From assembly GCF_000621505.1 (NCBI RefSeq), contig NZ_JHYD01000031.1, positions 42,644 through 106,643 on the forward strand: a DNA stretch of 64,000 bases, given 5' to 3'. Every line of letters starts with the position of its first letter. Within the stretch, counting starts at the first letter, position 1. The DNA is from Ruminiclostridium cellobioparum DSM 1351 = ATCC 15832 (lineage in GTDB: Bacteria > Bacillota > Clostridia > Acetivibrionales > DSM-1351). The notes below the pieces were generated by a model, which saw only the letters and a list, made by a program, of their open reading frames with translations, was not told the origin of the DNA and did not search any database. Positions 18,401 to 27,600 of this stretch are shown one piece after another. The position numbers and the translations under genes were made by a program.

Positions 18401-19526
18401 CAAATTTTTCAGACTCTATTTTTATTTTCAGTTCAGGCGGATAATAGGGCAGACCGTCCTTCGTAATATTCGCCCTTATCTGATAAAACCTGGCAGTGGA
18501 ATTATCGGGCACCGTTATTACATGCATCGTACTTTCTTTTACCGCCAGAGTTGTTTGCTTGTTCTCGTCATCGAAACTGATTATTTCATATTCGACCTTT
18601 ACATTGCTTTCGGCACCCGACAAACTGGTCAGAACAGGACTCCATTCCAGTTTCCATACGGTGCCGGAATCATTTTTAAACATTTTTGTAGTCTTTACCA
18701 GTATATTGGTTGAAGTAGCATAAGTTTTTACCTGAGTGCTCTTAACTATGGTAGGGTCAGTAATGACCGGCACTATTTTAACGTAATAAACACGTCCGGA
18801 GTTTTTTACGTTCTGAACATATTCAAGAGTCCCGTCGGTCTGATTCAGAACGACCGGACCATTTTCACCGATAAGATCCTCGGTAATGCTGATTGGGAAG
18901 GTGTTCTTGAATTCCTTGTCCTCCGAGACATACAGCTGATAGCTGATTCTCTTTCCATCAACCCACACATCATCCCATATAACTTTTACTTTTCCTGTTC
19001 CGGCTGTAAAACATTGTACATTGATATCGGTCATGAATTTTACAGAATTGGAAGCGGCCGATTCGTCGGATTTCGCCACCTGGCTGTTTGGTATGTTTGT
19101 ATTGATATATTCGTAATAGGCCTTTGCATTAGCCTTATACACGGTTCCTGATTTAAGGTTTCTCATCCTTATGGGTTTGGTGTCGGCAGCCAGGCCTTTT
19201 TCCTGGGCATAAGCCGGTCTGGCAGGTCTATAGCCTTTAGGGGATTCCTCAAGATATATATTCAGATATTTCCCCAATATGTTTATACCGGCAGAACCTG
19301 AAGGGTTGGCCAGATTACCCCAGCCTATATCGGCATAAAAACCTGATTCCCCTCCGTCGGTGAGGCTGAAGCCTATGGCAGGTTCCGGTGCATTTACAGG
19401 CGTTATGGCCAGTCCGGTTGGCGCGGGCTGAACCGGGATATCGGCGCCATATACGCCGTACATCCCGTATGATGTCAATATGAATGCAATTGATAATATT
19501 GCCGCCAGAATTCTTCTTGTTCTCAT
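15462..19526 (-). CDS. Secreted FN3-type protein with C-terminal SLH-like modules (1354 aa)
   Basis: A signal peptide (residues 1-28, ending YGVYGA) precedes a chain of fibronectin-type-III-like beta domains. Their hallmark is an Asn/Pro-x-TxY-x-F/I-W/K pattern, for example LKPNTTYVIWVRAV, LKPDTQYYFWIQA and LKPNHTYYFKLVA. Around residue 970 is an Asp-rich stretch (SSSDDYDSDQDVD) that starts a distinct module of about 190 residues. The last 195 residues carry divergent SLH units such as VENGFVPNVTETKLNPAENI followed by SRGEFMYMLEKAL. SLH modules bind pyruvylated wall polymers in known cases. There are no catalytic motifs. It shares architecture with the 1638-residue protein directly upstream (68 bp gap). 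A structural or adhesive surface role is inferred; the ligand is unknown. Confidence 0.8.
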   Translation of the reverse strand: MRTRRILAAILSIAFILTSYGMYGVYGADIPVQPAPTGLAITPVNAPEPAIGFSLTDGGESGFYADIGWGNLANPSGSAGINILGKYLNIYLEESPKGYRPARPAYAQEKGLAADTKPIRMRNLKSGTVYKANAKAYYEYINTNIPNSQVAKSDESAASNSVKFMTDINVQCFTAGTGKVKVIWDDVWVDGKRISYQLYVSEDKEFKNTFPISITEDLIGENGPVVLNQTDGTLEYVQNVKNSGRVYYVKIVPVITDPTIVKSTQVKTYATSTNILVKTTKMFKNDSGTVWKLEWSPVLTSLSGAESNVKVEYEIISFDDENKQTTLAVKESTMHVITVPDNSTARFYQIRANITKDGLPYYPPELKIKIESEKFALLEMEVPTTPPMPVIVPSIKDSTGKVVISYEDIVSDGVVTHKGELGKDTATILWEVPKKADGTIDDRILYDIWLIEDPDTIDSPPSGTLIRESFQPGETNFVRDATNGNQIIGYKYKLTGLKPNHTYYFKLVAKKTFAEEKDGIIQNVTHSSVPAIKVVITLPGGGIDTPLIPSNPPLEIKKQPDSDKKMITDKSVTVQLKNRWYEQYNKVPDTGRWYYVKTDRVDYNDPSSTIEYNPYDPDTPVDNKNYRKVEYGEGVSLYVGCEEYYEGIEPNLADTTKYPIDGYKVGNVPANPIAQQNLDQYEIPELNAPDSVTGTNTVTSKHNIVIPVNTLKPNTTYVIWVRAVRPDPEHPGQMLLSDVSNPIIFTTLPSDTQVVEKPTVPELSYNYVSDTFVDLVWDYKEGNKYYIKYGTVDNPDRAGNTIEITTEELISSGLNYLRVPGLKPDTQYYFWIQAESFSPDHSLSEKSVWSDSLLVKTLKDLPPATPRGFGVKNTPDAVTKNSIIFEWIKEDNLEYILEIASDIDYTDAKEYTAGSVAEFKVEGLISNHRYFARLYAYDPAKKLRSQPTQSINVRTRSSSDDYDSDQDVDHVITGDYVEKGTNVIGGVWTVKIIGVNADRLIERMKTDRVLDYTVDLSKPPATATRISVWVAKRVFDNLEQLKENVAFKTTIVTYDFKAGILSDISTADTKREQIYILDIVLTPQKPVANANELVLKQPLAQIGVKLETGADVITVSQFSIPLVIRYPYTNVKDYTESKTYGYYYNPVLSSWEQQVTSADYDTDNSAGVMSFKTRTPGLFAIANRTGNLFDDIYGSKYESSITNVAYKHKLKSVTGRSFSPDKIITAGDAVKILFDTIDDYKYDSGFMQTAAKLGLVKTNKLATGMLTRQEAACMATVLYEIKSGTRTKGNVNIISSYSDYGKVDKSIQNRVAFAVENGFVPNVTETKLNPAENISRGEFMYMLEKALVLAGEIE

Positions 19527-19594
19527 ATAACTGTTAACCTCCAGCTGCAGCTGCAGCGATCAAAATAAACTATCCCTCAACAAGCTTTGATTTC

Positions 19595-22500
19595 TCAGCT
19601 TTCCAGCATCTTCTCAACCGCCATGGTAAATTCGGCCCTGCTTACAGTATTTGAAGGATTGAATTTGGAATTGGAATCCAAACTCATAATATCCATCTGC
19701 AGACATGCGTAGACAGGTATTGCATATTTGTCGGTGATGCCGCTGTCATCCTTTATAAGCTTATTATATGATACCTTTAGCAGACCGTAGTCAGCTCCGG
19801 TTTTCTGGCAGTACAGTTTTATTATGACTGCTGCTGTCTCCTGCTTTGTGATATTCCTGTTTAAATTTGTGGTATTGATAATCTTGTCAATACCATACAC
19901 CTTTGCCTTATCCTTGACATTCTTCTGGCTGTCGACCCTCGACTCGGAAATCAGCTCATAAAACAGTACTGCTTCCCTGACGGTTACGGTAAGTTTCGTA
20001 TTGAACGAATTGTCGGCCCCGGGAAATACCGATGCCAGATCATAGTTTGCGGCAAGCCTGGTGATGTACTCCTTGGCGGGATTATCATCGGCTATGGCAG
20101 ATACCACATCTTTTCCCGAGAATATCATGTATTTGCCGGTACCTGTTACAACATAATTCAAAAAGCCTGTTTCCCGCTTTATGTTCTGTGAAAGCTTCTG
20201 CCAGTTTCCGCTGCCGCTGTATAAAACATATGGATTGGCAAGGGTGCTTCCCTTGTACTCCATCTTTACCGCCATCGGTGAACTGAACTTTGTAATACTG
20301 TATTTTTGTATGAACAGGCCGTTGGAATATCCCGTACCGTTAATAGTATCCTCAATATAGTATGAGAGCTCGCTTTTTATCTCGTCAATAAGCTGGAGCA
20401 GGTATTCGTTTACTTTCTGCTCGTCGCCCTTGGTTTTGGAGTTATTGGGATTTTTAAGTACATCCAGCTTTTTCTGTATGATTCCCGTTTTGTCATTATA
20501 CAGCTTGTTTTTTATCATATCCTTTATTGCAGTACTGGTGGCACTGCTGGCAACCACCTGGGCCGAAAGGGAATTCATTTTCGAGGCTGCTGTGGCATCG
20601 GCCGGACCTGCCGGCTGTACACCCGTACTCTGAATATTGTCAAGCTGCAGGTAAACATCCTTTGAACGGTCCAGCTCAGCAGCTTTTTTAAACTCTTCCA
20701 TGTTTTCCATATCAAAGGTTTCAGGTCTGATGGTATACTCTATTTCCCTGGTCTTTATGATCACGCTCTTGTTTGTGCTCTTCATGGCGTTCAATACACT
20801 TTTGGCCAGATATATTTCATCACTGTTCACATAGCCGGGGCTTTGTGATATGTCAATGGTAAAAGTATAGTTGCCCGGGGATTCCAGTATATTTACTATC
20901 CTCTCATCCTTGACATAAATTTTATTCATTGAACCGGTGGCCTTGTCCACTTCCCAGTATACGTTCTCTTCAAGCTTATCCAGCATATCCAGGAATTTGT
21001 CCGTGATATTGGTATTATCATCTTCATCGTCGTAGTCATCCTGGTTGAACTCCGTCCTTGTATCAACAGGACCGGCATATTTTGACCTGGCCACCGCCTC
21101 AAAATTTATGGCATCAGTCTTTTTGGTCCTGACCTTGATATAATACTTTGTATTTGCCTTTAGAGGTTTATGTTCCTTTGTACCATCCGGCAATGTCACT
21201 TCAACCGACTTAATCCTTGCATTGTATGTAAAGTAGCTGCTGTTTAAATTATTTATGCTCTTTTCAATATAATAAGGATATGTATGGGTTGAAACATCAA
21301 CATACTGCTCCAGATCCTCACTGTTGTTCAAAACAGTATAGTCTGCATCATCCTCTGTTTTGATGGCTATTTCGAATTCGGTATAGGGATCCATGGCAAT
21401 ACCCTGCCACCTGACATCTATCTCGTGATAATCATCCCTGGTCTCATAATAGCCATTTGATGAATATTTTACTATATCAATAACGCTTTCCACTCCGTTA
21501 ACCCTGGTTACAACCTGTATATTGTATGGTGTATCGGGCTTGAGCTTTATGTCCTTTGTGGTTCTGGCATAATTGTAGTATCTGGAATCCTGTACTATGG
21601 TGTACTGTGACTTTGTCAGCACCGTATAATCAATTTCACCCACGGGTTTCAGTCTGATCTGGTAATTTTGGGCAGGCAGGGTTCCGTACCAGTTAAAGGC
21701 CAGCGCACAGTCATTGACCACCTGAAGCATGGTTGGACTCTCTATTAAGGTTGTGGTTACAGGTATTGAAATCCATACGCTGGATTTTACATTGTTGCCT
21801 GCATCCTCGTTTTCCGACCTTAAACTGAAGTAGTACACCTTATTGGGAAATAGCCAGGTGTCAATGGTATATCTGCATTTTGAAGTCCCCGGACTAGTCC
21901 CCGGAATTATTTCAAATTTTGCCGGCAGCGGATCAATGTTGGGATTCATAATAAGATTTGTACCGTCACCGTCATTGCCCTTGTTACCGAATGCAGTTAT
22001 AAAACTTATATATGTCGGGTCCGAAAGGATACTTCCCCCGGCTGCAAGTGTGGCATCAGGGGCCACTCTTGACGAAGTCGCAATCAGATTATAGGCAGAG
22101 TCGCTGTCCCTTATGGTCCATTCAAAGGTTACACTCTGACCTGTCAGCATCAGATCTCCATTTTTGTCTACAGCTATGGCAAAATCCTCCGGTGCCTGAG
22201 GCTTTTTCTCCGAATCATCGGGAGTCGTGGGTTCTCCCCTTGGTATGGTCACCGGCAGCAGCGCGGATTTTATTGACTCTTTCGGTTCGCTGTTGACCAT
22301 GACCAATCTGACCTTGACCATAAAGTAGTATGTGGAATTAGGCGCCAGCGAGCCCCCGAAAAAGTGCTCATTGATCCCGCTAAATTTATTTATTGTTGCA
22401 TATACCCAGGTGACATTATTATTATCCACCTCAACTGTAAACTTAACATCATCCGGAAGTTCGGTGACGGCAGGATCCTGAGTTGAGGCAATTTTTATGA

Positions 22501-24511
22501 AGGTCGAAGTATCCGGGCTTGTACTCATGTAAAGATCATAATATACCGCGTCCTGTCCCTGAACCGGCTCAGGGGTATAATTTTTCCAGTCGGCGTCATT
22601 CATTTTTATCTGGTCAAACCTGATTTTTGCTGACGCTTCCTTCGGAATGGCACTGTCGCTGGGTATTACAGTGGTCTCCACCAATTGCAGGAATTTTGGT
22701 ATGGATATATCCCTGGACGCAGGAGAAAGTGTTGTAAAGCTGGTTATCAGTGACTTTTCCGAAAAGGAATCACCGACTACATATCCAACATCCTTTTGTT
22801 CTTTAGTACTTGTGTACATTTGCAGATAATAAGTTTTATTCGGAAGCAGGTAATTGGGATACGGCTGCTCCCCCTGGTAAGCGTTTGCTGGCTCCAGATT
22901 CGGCAGTGGGAAGGTATCCCAGTTACCGTCACCGTCCAGATCCTCATTTTCTACGCCCTTGAAGAGCTCATAGCCATCCATGACATATTTCAGCCGCGGT
23001 CTGCTTCCGGACTTATCCACTTCTATCCTGTTTGCATTGACACTCTTTACATCCCTGTATTTAATTTCAAAGAACTTCTCCTGTCCGTCCACCATAAGCT
23101 TTTGAGGTGAACTGACCGGATCCTCCGCAAGGCTCAAGTTGAAATGGAAGTAATAGTTCTGATCCTTTATCTGATTCCACAGTTCATCACCCGGATAATC
23201 CCAGGTTATTGTCACCTTTGAGGAGGTCTCTTTTACTGTAGTTGCCGAAGTCGGATACTCCAGCTCCACATTTGTAAGTATATTATTGGGCACAGGAGGC
23301 TTTACAAGATCATCCTGCATATTGTACTCCATAACCGGAGATTGAATCCTGTTTTCAATTACAACTATTCTATATTTAACCGGATTATTTTCACCTTTGA
23401 TGATATCTATAATAGGAGCGGGATCGGTACCCAAATCCCTGTCATTAATAACATTTTCACTTGGCCTCCACGATCCTCCATAACTGGTCTGAATATCATA
23501 TGTCAGATTCAGCAGTGCAATTCCTTTTTGATTGACACGGAAAACACGCACATACAGATTGCCCAAGGTATCCTTTGTCAGCTGAAATCTGACACTTGTA
23601 CATATGTAATCCAAATCTATGGGGCTTTGAGTGATCCCGGTAACCACACCCGAGTCATCTCCCGTACCCTCATCAAATATTGTTATCATTGATATCCTGT
23701 AAATAGTACTGGGGTAAAGCTCCTGATACGGCAGAACACAGCCCAGGTCTCCGGCAGGTATGCCCTTCGGAGTGGGCATGGCAGCTATCTCGGTATCTGA
23801 GTCCTTCCTCCCGAGGAGATAAAATTCAAATTTTCCGGTGGCAGAATTATATTTGACATCGTATTTTGTGCCGTCATCGATTGAAACCTTATAATCACTG
23901 CTGGCCGGACTTAATTTTTTAACAATTACATCTTTAAGCATGGTGTCAAGCTGTATTTTAAATTTAAAATATATCTGATTTGCGTTAAATATAGCCGGTA
24001 CGGCATCTGCGTTGACCATATCACCGCCGAAATATACCTTGGGCATGTTCCAGGAAAGCTTTACGGCAGGATATATACCGGTTTCCATTCCGCCGCCGTC
24101 CATCTTCTCGGCCTGCTGGTCCACATTGGCGGCAGTTACGGTGGTTCCTGCCAGAAAATACTTGCTTCCAACGTATGCAGTGCCGCTATCGTCGATCAGT
24201 TCCAAACTGAAATCATATATGATGTCCTTTTTTATCTTTGTTATTGAAAGGGAATTTTTTGTAATATCTATCGGTACTTCTACTTCGGTAACTCCGGTAC
24301 CCGTTCCGTTCGGTACATGATATACCAGCTTCCCGTTGTCCACATTGGGAACAGCTCTCCAACTGATCGTTGCAGTAGCAGTACTCTCGCTGTATGTAAC
24401 CTTGATATCTTGAAGGTCAGCGGCAAAAACCGGCTGGATTATCCCGGAAAATACGGGAAAAATCATACTTATCAAAAGTATAGTTGCTATCAATCTTAAT
24501 TTTTTCTTCAT
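19595..24511 (-). CDS. Secreted FN3-type protein with C-terminal SLH-like modules (1638 aa)
   Basis: A signal peptide (residues 1-31, ending IIQPVFA) is followed by repeated FN3-like domains with tell-tale strands LLPNKTYYLQMYTST, LAPNSTYYFMVKVRL, LFPNKVYYFSLRSE and LKANTKYYIKVRTK. After an Asp-rich linker (NQDDYDDEDDNTNIT, about residue 1160) comes a module also present in the 1354-residue protein (VNSDEIYLAKSVLNAMKST). The C-terminus holds divergent SLH units ending SKFNPSNTVSRAEFTMAVEK. The pair look like paralogues built on one plan but with different numbers of FN3 units. No enzyme motif is visible. A probable promoter lies at 24586-24614, so this gene and the next form their own transcript. 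Confidence 0.8.
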   Translation of the reverse strand: MKKKLRLIATILLISMIFPVFSGIIQPVFAADLQDIKVTYSESTATATISWRAVPNVDNGKLVYHVPNGTGTGVTEVEVPIDITKNSLSITKIKKDIIYDFSLELIDDSGTAYVGSKYFLAGTTVTAANVDQQAEKMDGGGMETGIYPAVKLSWNMPKVYFGGDMVNADAVPAIFNANQIYFKFKIQLDTMLKDVIVKKLSPASSDYKVSIDDGTKYDVKYNSATGKFEFYLLGRKDSDTEIAAMPTPKGIPAGDLGCVLPYQELYPSTIYRISMITIFDEGTGDDSGVVTGITQSPIDLDYICTSVRFQLTKDTLGNLYVRVFRVNQKGIALLNLTYDIQTSYGGSWRPSENVINDRDLGTDPAPIIDIIKGENNPVKYRIVVIENRIQSPVMEYNMQDDLVKPPVPNNILTNVELEYPTSATTVKETSSKVTITWDYPGDELWNQIKDQNYYFHFNLSLAEDPVSSPQKLMVDGQEKFFEIKYRDVKSVNANRIEVDKSGSRPRLKYVMDGYELFKGVENEDLDGDGNWDTFPLPNLEPANAYQGEQPYPNYLLPNKTYYLQMYTSTKEQKDVGYVVGDSFSEKSLITSFTTLSPASRDISIPKFLQLVETTVIPSDSAIPKEASAKIRFDQIKMNDADWKNYTPEPVQGQDAVYYDLYMSTSPDTSTFIKIASTQDPAVTELPDDVKFTVEVDNNNVTWVYATINKFSGINEHFFGGSLAPNSTYYFMVKVRLVMVNSEPKESIKSALLPVTIPRGEPTTPDDSEKKPQAPEDFAIAVDKNGDLMLTGQSVTFEWTIRDSDSAYNLIATSSRVAPDATLAAGGSILSDPTYISFITAFGNKGNDGDGTNLIMNPNIDPLPAKFEIIPGTSPGTSKCRYTIDTWLFPNKVYYFSLRSENEDAGNNVKSSVWISIPVTTTLIESPTMLQVVNDCALAFNWYGTLPAQNYQIRLKPVGEIDYTVLTKSQYTIVQDSRYYNYARTTKDIKLKPDTPYNIQVVTRVNGVESVIDIVKYSSNGYYETRDDYHEIDVRWQGIAMDPYTEFEIAIKTEDDADYTVLNNSEDLEQYVDVSTHTYPYYIEKSINNLNSSYFTYNARIKSVEVTLPDGTKEHKPLKANTKYYIKVRTKKTDAINFEAVARSKYAGPVDTRTEFNQDDYDDEDDNTNITDKFLDMLDKLEENVYWEVDKATGSMNKIYVKDERIVNILESPGNYTFTIDISQSPGYVNSDEIYLAKSVLNAMKSTNKSVIIKTREIEYTIRPETFDMENMEEFKKAAELDRSKDVYLQLDNIQSTGVQPAGPADATAASKMNSLSAQVVASSATSTAIKDMIKNKLYNDKTGIIQKKLDVLKNPNNSKTKGDEQKVNEYLLQLIDEIKSELSYYIEDTINGTGYSNGLFIQKYSITKFSSPMAVKMEYKGSTLANPYVLYSGSGNWQKLSQNIKRETGFLNYVVTGTGKYMIFSGKDVVSAIADDNPAKEYITRLAANYDLASVFPGADNSFNTKLTVTVREAVLFYELISESRVDSQKNVKDKAKVYGIDKIINTTNLNRNITKQETAAVIIKLYCQKTGADYGLLKVSYNKLIKDDSGITDKYAIPVYACLQMDIMSLDSNSKFNPSNTVSRAEFTMAVEKMLES

Positions 24512-24585
24512 TTCAGAATACCCCCGGAAGTTAGAATACTAGCTATCATCCAAAATATCGGCATATTGGCACAATTTACTTATAT

Positions 24586-24614
24586 ATTATACATACTTGT
24601 AAAGAAAACGTAAA
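24586..24614 (-). promoter_or_regulatory. Candidate sigma-A promoter for the 1638/1354-residue protein genes
   Basis: On the minus strand TTTACG, 17 bases, then TATAAT, about 75 bp before the ATG. The -35 box overlaps the T-rich tail of the terminator of the preceding gene. Confidence 0.55.
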
Positions 24615-24661
24615 ATAAAACAAACTGCCGTACAATGAATAAAACTTCATCGTACAGCAGT
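24611..24661 (-). terminator. Terminator after the 3458-residue protein gene
   Basis: ACTGCTGTACGATGAA pairs with TTCATTGTACGGCAGT (two G.T mismatches) around a short loop, and the minus strand continues TTGTTTTATTTT. It begins about 22 bp past the stop codon. Confidence 0.8.
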
Positions 24662-24682
24662 CCCTCTTTTTAACATTTTAAT

Positions 24683-27600
24683 TTAAAACGATCCGTGAAC
24701 TTCTATGTCTTTTCCTACAGCTTGAATTCCTCCATCCGCATCCATTATATCCGCTGATGCGTCCAATGTCAGCCAGTCACCCGAAGCAAGGTTAACTCCT
24801 GTTGTATTGCTGATTGTTACAGTCAGTACCTTTCCATCGGCATCCCAGGAGATTCCTGACTCGTCCTGATAGCCCCAGCTGTGTGTTGTCTTCTTATCGG
24901 AAGATAAAATTTTAAAATAGCTCCTGAGCAATGCCTGCGTTATTACCTTTTTGTCGGTAGGCTGACTGAAGGTGATTGTTACTGTATCCCCTGCCGATAA
25001 CCCCGCAGTGCCGTCACTGTGAATATTAACACCGGTAATCTCAGGTGCCGATGTAAAGCTTCCGGTTATGAGGGAGCTGGCATTGCAGGGATCCGTAGTA
25101 CCGTCTATATCCGTCAATTTCCATGCGGTTTCTACAGTTATTTTATCCGATGCAGCAAGCAGTGAAGCGGTTGGAGCAGTGACATTGTCAAATACAATAG
25201 TCAGTATGGTACCTGAGTTCCAGATTATGGATGTATCTATTGTAACTGCTGTCCACGGAGAGTTCTTCTTTTTACCATCCTTGTCCTTAACTGTGAGGAA
25301 GGTACCAATATTGGTTTTATCCAGTTTTATCCCTTCTTTCACAGGCTGATCAAAGGTAATCACTATACTGTCGTTGTTGTTTAATCCTTCACCGTTTCCG
25401 GTATTCATGGCTTTAATGCTCACAATTGAAGGCACCGGATTGAAGCTGCCCGTCAGTATACCTTTTACCGAATAGCTTGCGGAGGTTCCGGCGGCATTCT
25501 TTATATTTGCATCAGGAGTAATCTTAACTATATTACCAATCTTCATTGTTGCTCCTGACATTGTATTGTATACCAGTGTAATGGTATTTGCCGCTGTCCA
25601 GCTGGCGGTAAAATCTGTACCCCAGCTGAGAGGAGTCGTTATAGTACCTGAATTTATGTCTCCCTCACCAACCAGCAGCCAATCCTTAATATTGGTGAGC
25701 GGTGCCTTATTTGTATTTTCCTCAAAGGTTATTGTTACCGCTTTCTTACCCGCTGCATTTTTAGGAACTGCCGCTATTGTTACAGCTCCGGCTGTAAAAT
25801 GTAAGATCTTTGAATTGCTTGCAAGAGCTCTGTTTGTAGCTTTTTTCCTTACCTCCACATCCTTCGTTCCGGACAAATCGCTCTTTATACTGCCATCTAT
25901 CCAGCTGCCTGTTCCGATCCGGTATTCATGTGAACCCAGCAGACCTGTAATGACATTTGCATCATCATCACTGCTGACCTCGGGAGGAGCCTCCTGAACA
26001 GGTATATCATCCACAGATTCCGCATCTGACGGCAATGCAGTTTTTGTCACCGCTGTCCTGACCTCCAGCTTGCCCGGTACAAAATTAACGGTTGCAGAAC
26101 CTGGTACACCGGAAGCCTGTGCGCTCAGTGCCGACCAGCTGCCTCCATTAATCCTGAACTGGAGGTTTATGGCTGAAGCATTATATATTTTCCCTTGAGC
26201 AACATTATAGCTTATCAAACCCAAATCGATGGTATTTTTATCAGCTTTCAGGAATACTCCCAGCTGTTCCTTGTTTACTGCCGGATTGGCCTTTTCCCTT
26301 ACATATATTGTAAGATCAGCGGCATTATCATCAAATGTGAATGTTGTAGTACCATTTGAGCAATCTTTCCAGTCAGTGCCGTCAAGACTGTATTCCATCA
26401 GCGTCGTGGTGTTGGATAACTGTTTCTTGGAAAGATCCACCGCAACTACTTTCAGGTTAAGCATTGAAGTTTCTGCCGGAATCAGGGCAGGAGCTGTTAA
26501 ATTTCCCGCCAGGTCCTTGCATACTACATATATATCGTAATGTGATGATACCGTAAGCCCGGTTAATGTTAATGTAACCTCACCGGTAGCAGGTATTGTA
26601 CCTGTTGCTTTAAGGTTGCCGGCAACTGTCACATCACTTGCATTTTTATATGCAAGCACCTGCTCCCTGGTCGGTTGGGCTGCTCCAACCGGCAGCGCTA
26701 CCAGGTATGCGGTACCAGGTTCATTTATCTTTACGTCTATCTCGATCTTGTTATCCGAAAGCGGCGTCTTCTGTTTAGGATAGCCGCTGCCAAATACAGG
26801 AGGTGTATCATCTTTCGTTGTAAAATCAAATTTTGTTACCGCAGCCCTGTTGCCAGGGATATCCTCCGCAACAATGTACACAGAATAATTTGTATTCTCA
26901 CTCAGGCCCGATATGGATAAAGTACCCTCGGTATTGGCCGCAACTGCCGTAATACCTGAATCAATTGATGTAGCCGGTACTGTGCCTTTTGCTTCATCAA
27001 CCACCTGATCAGCCGAAGGAGCTGTACTGCCGCCCGGCACTACCACATAGTATATATTTGCAGCCTCACCGGTCTTTACGAGTACAGTCGCCGATTCCTT
27101 CTCAATCGTACCTTTTTTAGGATAAGATGCGGCATACTTGGGTGCAGCAGTATCCACAACTATCGGAGTTTTAAGCGGGTCGCCCAGCGAACCGGTTTTT
27201 CCCGGTGCCGGTAATGTAATTTTAGCAGGTACACTGGTGCCGCTGTTAACTATGGCTGTACCGGTGGGCAGTACCAGTGAGCTGGTTTTCTTGTAATCCA
27301 GTTTCGAAGCAGCATCTCCCGCCTGAACCTTATATTCGAAGGTAAGGATGTTTGCTGCGGTTTTGGTCTTGTACACGGCATCCCTGTTTGTATTCAGGTT
27401 GATAACCGGTATTCCGCCGACATCAACAGCCGTATCAAACTCCACATTAATTGTAATGGTATCATCCGTCTTAAACCTATAAACTGTCCCCGATACACTT
27501 ACATCTTTTACAGCAGCAGCTACTGCTGGAGCAACATTGGTTATTTTAATACTTTGCGGAGCTGAAAGCTTGTCTTTTATCCCTCCGGCAATGCACGCCG

